From: Actinomycetota bacterium
Lineage (GTDB): Bacteria; Actinomycetota; Actinomycetes; Mycobacteriales; SCTD01
Length of the DNA stretch: 33,295 bases
Direction: 5' to 3'
NCBI GenBank assembly: GCA_019348355.1
Contig: JAHWJP010000015.1
Location: 1 to 33,295 of the forward strand
Part shown: positions 1-7,771 of the stretch, piece by piece
Layout of the letters: every line of letters begins with the position of its first letter
Numbering within the stretch: position 1 is the stretch's first letter
Position numbers and translations under genes: made by a program
The notes under the pieces: model-generated
Seen by the model: the letters and a program-made list of their open reading frames with translations, nothing else
Database searches by the model: none
Told to the model about the DNA's origin: nothing

Positions 1-118
1 CGATGCCGGCCGACAAGACCACCACGGTGACGATGATGAAGCCCCAGTTGGCGCCTGTGGCGAGCGTGCCTGCAGCGACGGCTACCGCGATAGCCATAAG
101 AGTGAAGGGGAGAGCCAT
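1..118 (-). CDS. Small hydrophobic membrane protein, truncated by window edge (MALPFTLMAIAVAVAAGTLATGANWGFIIVTVVVLSAGI...)
   Basis: Manual reverse translation from ATG at 118; strongly hydrophobic; runs off the left edge. Confidence 0.55.
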   Translation of the reverse strand, partial: MALPFTLMAIAVAVAAGTLATGANWGFIIVTVVVLSAGI

Positions 119-292
119 ATCTGTGAAATGCCCGCTCCTTTCGGGCCCGACACCTCGGCGGCGGTGACGACACAGGACCGTCATGTCGGGCGCTGAATGC
201 CGCAATCAGTTGACGTCGCCGATTTCCCGGACGGTCACCCACCGGTCCCCGCGCCGTACTTCTCCGTCTCGTCGCGGCGGACGGCTCTGCGA

Positions 293-773
293 TCAGCGTG
301 AGCGGGGTGTCGCCGTCGGCCACGCGCGCGGACGAGGATGCCCAGGCTCACCGTCGAGCGAGTCGGGGATGACGAGGAGTCGGTTACCTCCCGGCGCCCC
401 CTTGACCGCGCGACGGTAGCCCCTTGCCCAGAACGTCAAAAGTGGAGACCGAAATCTCGAGGTAGTGCGCTGCCTCCGCCACCGTGTAGAGCAGCGAGGG
501 AGAATCGATCGAGCGCCGACCGCGTCGCCCGAGGCGGGCAGCCGGACGCTCCACCGCCTGTCTCCGGCTCTCCCTGCATCTTGTGCCACGAGCCGTAACA
601 ACCGCGGCGACCGGGCACTTGCGACATGCATGAAAGGTGCGCTGACGTCCACCGTGACCCCCGGTCATGGCACGCAATGGCACGCGGGCCGAGGTCAGCA
701 GCGGAGGCCGTGGCTCTGTCGCACTGCGTAGGAGCGGCGGCGGCGGCGCGCGAGAGCGCCCCCGCCGCCGCAC
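293..773 (-). pseudogene. Degenerate helix-turn-helix (excisionase/antitoxin-like HTH) gene remnant
   Basis: LYTVAEAAHYLEISVSTF in one frame continues as WARGYRRAVKGAPGGNRLLVIPDSLD in another, implying a frameshift near 430-460. Confidence 0.4.
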
Positions 774-783
774 CCGGCTCCGG

Positions 784-1335
784 CTAGTGCGAGCTGTGCG
801 CTGGGCTGCGATCGCGCGAGGAGTTGACGAGTTCGGCGATGCCGTACACGGCGGCCAGGCCGGCCGTGTACCAGGTGATCAGGCCACTGCCGAGCGTGTT
901 GCCGTGGAGGAACTGCCCGAGGCCGATGAAGACCACCGGCCAGGCGACGCTGGCGGCGCTGACCGCCCAGCCACGGCTGGCGAGGTAGGCGGCGATGAGG
1001 GCGCCGAGGCCGATAGCGAGCGTCGTCATGCCGCCCGCCCAGCTGACCTCGATGTTGTTCTCGATCACCTTCGAGGTGCCCCAGGCGGTGACGACGAGCC
1101 CGGCTCCCCAGAGCGGGCTGCGCGGGCCGGTCACGGCAGCGGCCGCGATGAAGGCCAGCCCGATGAGCAACGGGGCGAAGTAGTAGTCGAGCGGGCCGAT
1201 CGGCTTCACGAGCAGCGCGATGACGGCGGCGCCGACGAGCAGGACCAAACCTCGCCGGCGCATGTCGCCCGACGACATGCTGTCGTCGGAGTGGGAAAGC
1301 AGTCCGTCCCGTTGATCGGTCGATGTGGCGGTCAT
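784..1335 (-). CDS. Integral membrane protein of unknown function
   Basis: ORF with several hydrophobic segments (LVLLVGAAVIALLV, YYFAPLLIGLAFIAAAAV, TTLAIGLGALIAAYLA); start at MTATSTDQ. Confidence 0.6.
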   Translation of the reverse strand: MTATSTDQRDGLLSHSDDSMSSGDMRRRGLVLLVGAAVIALLVKPIGPLDYYFAPLLIGLAFIAAAAVTGPRSPLWGAGLVVTAWGTSKVIENNIEVSWAGGMTTLAIGLGALIAAYLASRGWAVSAASVAWPVVFIGLGQFLHGNTLGSGLITWYTAGLAAVYGIAELVNSSRDRSPAHSSH

Positions 1336-1631
1336 GAGACCTCCCGGTCCTAGGTGTGGACCTCGGCCTGGATGCCGGCGCCCCGCTTGTTTCCTTGCCC
1401 TTAGGAATAAGTCGTTATGCGGCCACGCGCTAGGTGTCACGTAACGGTCACAACCACCCAGACCTGGTCGCGAGCCCCGCCGAGCGGTTGGAAGTCGACG
1501 CCGACAGGCCGGCGCCGCTGACGACGGGCGTTCAGGAACGCGCACTCCTGGGTGGCCGACAGGCGTGGGGTGCGAACCGCGCGACGACGGGACCAGAGCC
1601 AGCCGCCCGGCCGTCATGGCAGTATGCGCAC

Positions 1632-2885
1632 GTGGCGCTCACCAGGCTGGTGCATCAGGTCCGAGAGGTCGGCTTCGGACAGCGGACCAGCTTCGCCGAC
1701 GGGGTGCTGACCGTCTCGGCCGACGAGGCCCGCGGTGTGCTGGCCGACGAGGCACTGGCCAGCGTGCAGCTCTCGTGGGTCTCGCCCGGCCAGAGCGCCC
1801 GCATCGTCAAGGTCCTCGACGCCGTCGAGCCACGGAGCAAGGGGCCCGGCGGAGGCGGCATCTTTCCCGGCTTCGTCGGTCCCGCGCGCCCGCAGGGCGG
1901 CGGCGAGACGCACGTGTTGCGAGGCGCCACCGTGGTCACGGCAGGGTTCCTGCCGCGGGCTCAGGAGGCGCTGGTCGACCTCAGCGGGCCGGCGGCAGCG
2001 CTGTCGCCGCTGGGTGCGACACACAACCTGGTCGTCGAGTTCACCCCCGCGGAGGGAGCGCCGTGGGAACGGGTGGACGCGGCGCTGCGCCGCGGCGCGC
2101 TTCGGCTGGCGGCCGCACTGGCAGAGGCGTCCCTGGACGCGGCCCCCGACGCCGTCGAAGAGCTTCCCTCGCCCTCAGCCGGGGCCAGGGGCGGGGACCT
2201 GCCCCGGATCGGCGTCGTCACCAACCTGCAGACCCAGGGCTCGTTCAAGGACGTCTTCGTCTACGGGCGCAGCTTCGGCGCCGGCTTGCCCACCCTGCTC
2301 GATCCCGGTGAGCTCGACGACGGTGCAGTGGTGAGTGGGCAGTTCGGCCACCCGGCCTTGAAGAACCCGACCTTCATGCACCAGAACCATCCGGTCGTCG
2401 ATGAGCTGCGGCGCCGGCACGGCAACGACGTGGAGTTCGCGGGCCTGGTCATCTGTCCGGAGCCCGTCGAGCAGGGCGCCAAGGAGCTGATCTCGCTGTT
2501 CGCCGCGAAGGTGTGTGCCGCCGCCGGCTTCGACGCCGCCATCGTCACCAAAGAGGGCGGCGGTAACGCTGACGCCGACGTGGCCTTGAAGATGGACGCG
2601 CTCGTCGACCTCGGCATCCAACCCGTGGGCCTCTACGCCGAGATGGCCGGCGCAGACGGCACCGGGCCCTCGGTGGTCGTGGCACCCGAGCGGGCCACGG
2701 CGATGGTCAGCACGGGCAACTACGACCATGTCCTGCACCTGCCGGAGATGGAGAAGGCGTACGGCGGGGAGCAGTTCGCCCTGGTGAAGGCCCCGGCGGC
2801 GGCATCGTTCGAGGTGCCCACTGCCGTGGTCTACTGCGCTCTCAGTCCGCTCGGCTGGGGCCGCATTGCCGCCCGCTCCGGCTGA
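1632..2885 (+). CDS. grdE: GrdE-like component B subunit of glycine/sarcosine/betaine reductase
   Basis: Resembles clostridial GrdE: VEPRSKGPGGGGIFPGFVG, THVLRGATVVTAGFLP, VYGRSFGAGLPTLLDPGELDDGAVVSGQ, MHQNHPVVDELRRRHGNDVEFAGLV. GTG start at 1632 inferred from the family N-terminus; ORF opens at 1434. Confidence 0.88.
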   Translation: MALTRLVHQVREVGFGQRTSFADGVLTVSADEARGVLADEALASVQLSWVSPGQSARIVKVLDAVEPRSKGPGGGGIFPGFVGPARPQGGGETHVLRGATVVTAGFLPRAQEALVDLSGPAAALSPLGATHNLVVEFTPAEGAPWERVDAALRRGALRLAAALAEASLDAAPDAVEELPSPSAGARGGDLPRIGVVTNLQTQGSFKDVFVYGRSFGAGLPTLLDPGELDDGAVVSGQFGHPALKNPTFMHQNHPVVDELRRRHGNDVEFAGLVICPEPVEQGAKELISLFAAKVCAAAGFDAAIVTKEGGGNADADVALKMDALVDLGIQPVGLYAEMAGADGTGPSVVVAPERATAMVSTGNYDHVLHLPEMEKAYGGEQFALVKAPAAASFEVPTAVVYCALSPLGWGRIAARSG

Positions 2886-2935
2886 GGTTTACCCTTCGGC
2901 CTGATGGGCCTGGATCGCTGTTGGAGGTGTCCGTC

Positions 2936-4258
2936 ATGGCCAGGATCGTGCACTACATCAACCAGTTCTTCGCCGGCGTCGGTGGTGAGGATCAGGCGGG
3001 AGCCGGGCCGGTCCTGCTCGAAGGTCCCGCTGGCCCCGGCCGGCGACTGGCCGAGCTGGTGGCGCCCGAGCACGAGATCGTGGCCACCGTTTGGTGCGGG
3101 GACGACGTCGCGGCGGACAAGGTCGACGAGATCGTCGGACTGGTGCGCTCGGTCGACCCGGACCTGGTGGTGGCCGGTCCAGCGTTCACCAGCGGCCGCT
3201 ACGGCCTGGCCTGTGCCCGGGTGGTGGCCGCTGCCCACTCGGTAGGCGTGGCCAGCGTGGCCTCGATGCACGAGGACAATCCCGGGCTGGACGAGGCCGG
3301 CGCGGCGGCCGTGGTGGCCAGCGGCGAGGTGGCCCGGCGCATGGCCCCCTCCCTCGAGCGTCTGGCCGCCGGCATCCAACGCCTGCTCGCCGGCGAGACG
3401 CTGACCGCCGAGGACGGGCGCATCGGCGCAGCGGCCCGACTGACGGTCGTGACCGACGACAATGCCGCAACGCGCGCCGTCGACCTAGCACTTGCCCGGC
3501 TCGGCGGCGATTCGGCCGCGACCGAGATCCCCCTGCCCCGCTTCGACCGGGTCACGCCGGCGGCGCCGGTTGCGGACGCCTCCACGGTGATGCTCGCCCT
3601 CGTTTCCGAAGGCGGGCTGGTCGTCGCCGACAACCCCGACGGCCTCGAGTCTGCCCGTGCCACGAAGTGGCTCCGCTACCCCCTCGAGGACCGCGACGCC
3701 TTGGCGGCTGGAGACTACATGTCGGTGCACGGCGGCTTCTCGACCGCCTGGGCGAATGAGGATCCTCACCGCATCCTGCCCCTCGACGCCGCGCGCGAGC
3801 TCGAGGCCGAGGGGGCGATCGGCGAGCTGCTCGGGGAGTACTTCGTCACCACGGGTAACGGCACCTCGGTGGCCAATGCCCGCCGCTTCGGCGTCGAGTG
3901 GGCCGCCGACCTGCGCCGCTCCGGCGCGCGGGCCGCGATCCTGACCGCCACTTGAGGTACGGGAACGCGTTGCGGGTCAACGCTAGCGAAGGAGTTGGAG
4001 CGGGCCGGGATCCCTACGGCGCTGCTCTGCAATCTGGTGTCGATCGCCGAGCGGGTGGGGGCGCCCCGCATCGTGCGCACCCGGGGCATCCCGTATCCCA
4101 CGGGGGACCCCTCGCTCGACGTGGACGCGGAGAAGCGGTGGCGCCGCGAGCTTGTCGACTGTGCGCTCGAGGCGCTGCAGACCGAGGTGCAAGAGCCCAC
4201 GGTTTTCGAGGCCGGCCAGGCCCGTGTGGCCGCAGCGGCTGGGGCGGACCATGCCTGA
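2936..4258 (+). CDS. grdB: GrdB-like selenoprotein B of glycine reductase; in-frame UGA at 3953-3955 read as selenocysteine
   Basis: MARIVHYINQFFAGVGGEDQAGAGPVLLEGPAGPG... to AAILTAT-U-GTGTRCGSTLAKELERAGIPTALLCNLVSIAERVGAPRIVRTRGIPYPTGDPSLDVDAEKRWRRELVDCALEALQTEV; same frame on both sides of UGA; GGAGG upstream of ATG 2936. Confidence 0.9.
3953..3955 (+). other. Recoded UGA (selenocysteine codon) in grdB
   Basis: Position matches the Sec of clostridial GrdB (ILTSTUGTCTRCGATM); homologous frame continues for about 100 codons after it. Confidence 0.87.
3967..3983 (+). promoter_or_regulatory. Candidate bacterial SECIS hairpin of grdB
   Basis: GCGTTG-CGGGT-CAACGC: perfect 6-bp stem, 5-nt loop with G at loop position 2, stem starting 11 nt after the UGA. 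Confidence 0.65.
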
Positions 4259-5675
4259 GGTGGTGATCTCCGGCGCCAGCCAGGTGCTTGCCCACGTGCC
4301 CTCCTTGGCTCGGCACGGCTCCAAGCCCCGACGGGAGCTCGCCAAGTCCGAAGAGGTGGCCACCCAGTTCACCTCGTCGTTGCGCAGCTTCGATGATGCG
4401 GTCGCCTATGCCGCCAACCAGGCGTACGTGAACGCGCTGCACCCGCGCGACCTGCCGCCCCGCCCCTGGTGGGGCGACGCCGCAGCCGACGGTGCCTCCC
4501 GCTGGAGCCGGTCGGGCGAGATCATGCCGGAAGGTGAGTTCCTCGGGCTGTTGGCGGGCGTCGACGACTTCAACCTGCTCACCCTCTCCGCCGACGCCGC
4601 CGCGCGCGCCGCCGCTGACCTGGCGCGCCACCCGCTCGCCAAGCGGCTGGACCTCGAACGCGTGGAGCGCGCCGGCGGTGACGTGGACGCGGTGGCTGCC
4701 GAGCCCGGTGCCCTGAGCGTGATCGACAGCGGGGCCGCCTTCCGGTGCGGGGAGCTGGACGACGAGGCGCTCGCCGCCCACGTACTGCTCGACAATCTGG
4801 CGGCCAAGGCAACTGCCACGTTGGCGCTGCTGCACCTGCTCGAAAACAGCGGCATCGACCCGACGTCCATCGACTACGTCCTCGGCTGCGGGGAGGAGGC
4901 CATCGGCGACCGCTACCAGCGAGGCGGCGGCAACATGGCCAAGGCCGTCGCGGCCGCGGCCGGGCTCACCCAGGCGTCGGGAGCCGACGTCAAGAACTTC
5001 TGCGCCGCGCCCGTTCCCGCGTTGGTCATCGCCGCCAGCCTCGTGTCGGCCGGGGTCTTCGGCCGGGTGGCGGTCGTCGCCGGGGGTTCCATGGCCAAGC
5101 TCGGGATGAAGTTCCAGGGGCATCTGAAGAATCAGATGCCCGTGCTCGAAGATGGCCTCGGCGGGACGGCGACGATCGTCGAGGCAGACGACGGCTCCTC
5201 CCCCCGCATCCGGCTGGACAGCGTCGGCAAGCACCCGGTGACCGCTGGCGGCTCCAATCCGGCGGTGATGGAGGCGCTGGTGGTGAAGCCCTTGGCGAGC
5301 CTGGGCATGCCGATGACGGCCGTCGACGACTACGCCACCGAGCTGCACAACCCCGAGCTGACCGAGCCCCAGGGCAGCGGCAACGTCCCCGAGCGGAACT
5401 ACCGGACCATCGCGGCGCTCGCGGCGCGCAGGGGTGACATCGCCAAGGACGACATCGCCGCCTTCGTCGCCGAACGGGGGATGCCCGGCTACAGCCCGAC
5501 GCAGGGTCACCTCGCGTCGTCGCTGTGCTACGTTCCGCACGCGCTGGACCGGCTGACGACCGGGTCGGCAGACCGGGTAATGCTGATCGCCAAGGGCAGC
5601 CTGTTCCTCGGCAGGGTGTGCCAGTTGTCGGATGGGATGAGCGTGATGCTGGAACGGAATCAGGTGTCGGCATGA
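4251..5675 (+). CDS. grdC: GrdC-like protein C beta subunit of glycine reductase complex (thiolase-fold)
   Basis: MPEVVISGASQVLAHVPSLARHGSKP..., VLGCGEEAIGDRYQRGGGNMAKAVAAAAG, DVKNFCAAPVPALV, YSPTQGHLASSLCYVPHA; ATG overlaps the end of grdB. Confidence 0.86.
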   Translation: MPEVVISGASQVLAHVPSLARHGSKPRRELAKSEEVATQFTSSLRSFDDAVAYAANQAYVNALHPRDLPPRPWWGDAAADGASRWSRSGEIMPEGEFLGLLAGVDDFNLLTLSADAAARAAADLARHPLAKRLDLERVERAGGDVDAVAAEPGALSVIDSGAAFRCGELDDEALAAHVLLDNLAAKATATLALLHLLENSGIDPTSIDYVLGCGEEAIGDRYQRGGGNMAKAVAAAAGLTQASGADVKNFCAAPVPALVIAASLVSAGVFGRVAVVAGGSMAKLGMKFQGHLKNQMPVLEDGLGGTATIVEADDGSSPRIRLDSVGKHPVTAGGSNPAVMEALVVKPLASLGMPMTAVDDYATELHNPELTEPQGSGNVPERNYRTIAALAARRGDIAKDDIAAFVAERGMPGYSPTQGHLASSLCYVPHALDRLTTGSADRVMLIAKGSLFLGRVCQLSDGMSVMLERNQVSA

Positions 5676-6013
5676 CCGGGTCCGCCGGCATCGTGGACGC
5701 GACGGGAAGCGACTTTCGCGACCTGGTCGCCGAAGGCACCGTGCTCGTCGACGTGTGGGGACCCCAGTGTCAGCCCTGCAAGGTGCTCCTCCCCCATGTC
5801 GAGGCTCTCGCCGAGAAGTACGCCGGTGACATGCGGGTGATCAAGGTAGAAGCGCCCAAGGCCCGTCGGCTGTGCATGGAGCTCGGCATCATGGGCCTCC
5901 CTGCCTTTTTGTTGTTCCGTGACGGTGAAGAAGTAGGTCGGCTGGCCGACCCTTCGCTGTCGCCGGAAGGGCTGAACACGTGGTTGGACGAGCAGCGGAA
6001 GGAGGTGAGTTAG
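5672..6013 (+). CDS. trxA: Thioredoxin associated with the glycine reductase cluster
   Basis: VLVDVWGPQCQPCKVLLPHVEALAEKYAGDMRVIKVEAP...GIMGLPAFLLFRDGEEVGRL: CxxC site and cis-Pro region; ATGA overlap with grdC. Confidence 0.88.
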   Translation: MTGSAGIVDATGSDFRDLVAEGTVLVDVWGPQCQPCKVLLPHVEALAEKYAGDMRVIKVEAPKARRLCMELGIMGLPAFLLFRDGEEVGRLADPSLSPEGLNTWLDEQRKEVS

Positions 6014-6016
6014 CCC

Positions 6017-6466
6017 ATGCTTCAGGACCGACAGGTCATCGCTCTCGGAGAGCGTGACGGCATCTCAGGGACGGCCATCGCGGCCTGCGCCAAGGCAGCC
6101 GGAGCCGAGGTGGCCTTCATGGCGACCGAGTGCTTCGTTTGAACGGCGTCAGGAGCCATGGACCTGCAGAGCCAGGAGGCCATCCTCCGGCTCACTAAGG
6201 CCAACGATCCCAGCGCACTGGTCGTGCTGCTCGGGGCCCCCGATCCGGAGGCCGCCGAGATCTCAGCCGAGACGGTGATCAAGGGGGATCCGGCTTATGC
6301 AGGTGCCTTGGCAGGGGTCCAGTTGGGCCTCGAGGTGTACCACGTGCTTGACGACGCCGTGAAGGCTGAGGTGCCGGACGACGTCTGGGAAGAGCAGATC
6401 GGGCTGATGGCCGACGTGCTCGACGCCGAGGCCTTGACTGCCGCCGTGCGCTCGATGCACTCCTGA
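6017..6466 (+). CDS. grdA: GrdA-like selenoprotein A of glycine reductase; in-frame UGA at 6140-6142 read as selenocysteine
   Basis: MLQDRQVIALGERDGISGTAIAACAKAAGAEVAFMATECFV-U-TASGAMDLQSQEAILRL...KGDPAYAGALAGVQLGLEVYHVLDD...EEQIGLMADVLDAEAL; matches clostridial GrdA ECFVUTAAGAMDLE. ATG 6017 is in frame with UGA 6140 and stop at 6466. Confidence 0.92.
6140..6142 (+). other. Recoded UGA (selenocysteine codon, CxxU motif) in grdA
   Basis: C-F-V-UGA-T-A-S-G-A-M-D-L; reading frame retained from 6017 to 6466. Confidence 0.9.
6169..6193 (+). promoter_or_regulatory. Candidate SECIS hairpin of grdA
   Basis: GAGCC-a-GGAGG-CCAT-CCTCC-GGCTC: 10 bp with one bulged A, stem 26 nt and loop 37 nt after the UGA; loop lacks an early G, so weaker than the grdB case. 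Confidence 0.35.
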
Positions 6467-6899
6467 GCGCCGGCTGCAGCCAGCGTCTCCACGGCTGGCC
6501 GTCGCTTGCGCTGGCCACCTCCTGTGAACGGACACGTCGCCAGACCTACCCGACGGGCAGACCGAGGCTTGCGAACCGGTCACATCGCATGCTGCGTGCG
6601 CTGGCATCGAGCCAGAACAGGCATACGACGGCACAGCGTTCGGCGTGTTCGTCGAAGTGCTCGCTGCTGGGAATCACGGCCTGCCAGTACTTGGCGACCC
6701 AGGTACCTGTCGGGCGTCGCCGTAGAGGTCGGTGGCGCGCGTGAACAACCGGTCGAGGACGTAGACCCGAAGATCTTCGAGCGGGTGTTGCTCCCGCCGA
6801 TCACGTCGCCGAACCGTCGCCGGTTGAACAGCTCGGCCGCGATGTCCGGCATCGTCTCGCCCTCGATGGCGTCCACCGTGTTGATGCCCTCGCAGGTTT

Positions 6900-7079
6900 C
6901 CAAGCTGTTCATCGCCCTCAGCCAAGCCGCTGGCCTGCCAGGATCGTGCTGCACGGCCTGCGCCACGCACGCGACCCACGCCCTCGCCGCCGGGGTGCCG
7001 ATCACCGTCGTAGCGAACTGGCTCGGTCACTCCCGCTCGTCGTTCACGGCCGACACCTACACCCGCGTCCTCCCCTGAG
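6900..7079 (+). pseudogene. Remnant of tyrosine recombinase/phage integrase C-terminus
   Basis: ...ATHALAAGVPITVVANWLGHSRSSFTADTYTRVLP* in one frame; LHGLRHA in another, so frameshifted; no upstream catalytic core. Confidence 0.6.
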
Positions 7080-7154
7080 GTGGACAAGGAAGCTGCGGAT
7101 CTCATCGCCGTTGGTGAAGCTCGCTGGCGGTGCAGCCGGACCAGCCGCGGGCGA

Positions 7155-7454
7155 CTAGGCGCCGGCTATGTCAGCCTTTTTGGCGTTCGTCCTCTTAACC
7201 GCCTTTTCCGCCGTGCGCTTGAGGGGCACCGTCGTCGCCTGCTGACTGTCGTAGTCGGCGCGGTTGGCGAGATCAGCCTTGACGTGAGGCTGTTCTGCCA
7301 GGAGCGCGAGGTGGTCGGTCAGCAGCCCGTAGGCGTACGCGTTCGGCGTGATTTGTCTCAGGTGCGCGGCAGCATCCAGCACGTCCCTCTGCGGCTGCGT
7401 GAGGCGAAGCAGCAAGGTGGCTGAGCGCGGCTGCTCCGCCTTCGCTCTGCCCAT
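7155..7454 (-). CDS. Small hypothetical protein, possible ribbon-helix-helix-like regulator
   Basis: RSATLLLRLTQPQRDVLDAAAHLRQITPNAYAYGLLTDHLALL; basic C-terminus; divergent from 7523. Confidence 0.5.
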   Translation of the reverse strand: MGRAKAEQPRSATLLLRLTQPQRDVLDAAAHLRQITPNAYAYGLLTDHLALLAEQPHVKADLANRADYDSQQATTVPLKRTAEKAVKRTNAKKADIAGA

Positions 7455-7487
7455 GCCAGCCTCCGGCGCGTCAACGTGGTATCACAG

Positions 7488-7501
7488 CGTATCTTGATAC
7501 G
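7488..7501. promoter_or_regulatory. Inverted-repeat operator candidate CGTATC-TT-GATACG
   Basis: Perfect 6-bp arms between divergent ORFs; additional GTATC at 7479-7483 and GTAT at 7502-7505. Confidence 0.5.
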
Positions 7502-7522
7502 GTATTGACCGGAGGCGTTGAG

Positions 7523-7771
7523 ATGCGAACATGGCTCAGGGCTAGGTGGCGGAAGGTGATGGGCGTGGGCTCCGTGCGTCAGCCGCTCGCTGAAGCGTTC
7601 GCGGAGTGCGCCGGGAACTGGATCGCCATCGACCGTGCCACGAACGAGGTCGTGGCTGCGGCCCCAACCCCGTATGCCCTCACGGCGGACCTTCGTGCGC
7701 GCCAGATCAAGAACGTGGCCGTGCTCCGGGCGCGTGACCTCGCGGAGCCGGAGTTGGTCGGTCTCGGGTGA
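7523..7771 (+). CDS. Small hypothetical protein, DUF5678-like
   Basis: CAGNWIAIDRATNEVVAAAPTPYALTADLRARQIKNVAVLRA; GGAGG upstream; overlaps next gene. Confidence 0.5.
   Translation: MRTWLRARWRKVMGVGSVRQPLAEAFAECAGNWIAIDRATNEVVAAAPTPYALTADLRARQIKNVAVLRARDLAEPELVGLG

Noticed and set aside
1336-1631. Glycine riboswitch upstream of grdE
   Set aside because: I looked for the conserved glycine-aptamer core in the leader and could not identify it; needs cmscan to exclude formally.
3955-4258. Reading grdB as a pseudogene truncated by a nonsense mutation
   Set aside because: The UGA falls exactly at the family Sec position, homology continues in the same frame, a SECIS-like hairpin follows, and grdA shows the same behaviour independently.
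4014-5540. 508-aa minus ORF opposite grdB/grdC
   Set aside because: Antisense shadow ORF with no recognisable domain; grdC is well supported on the plus strand.
6158-6466. ORF 6158..6466 as a separate 102-aa gene
   Set aside because: It is the C-terminal part of GrdA downstream of the recoded UGA; the true start is ATG 6017.
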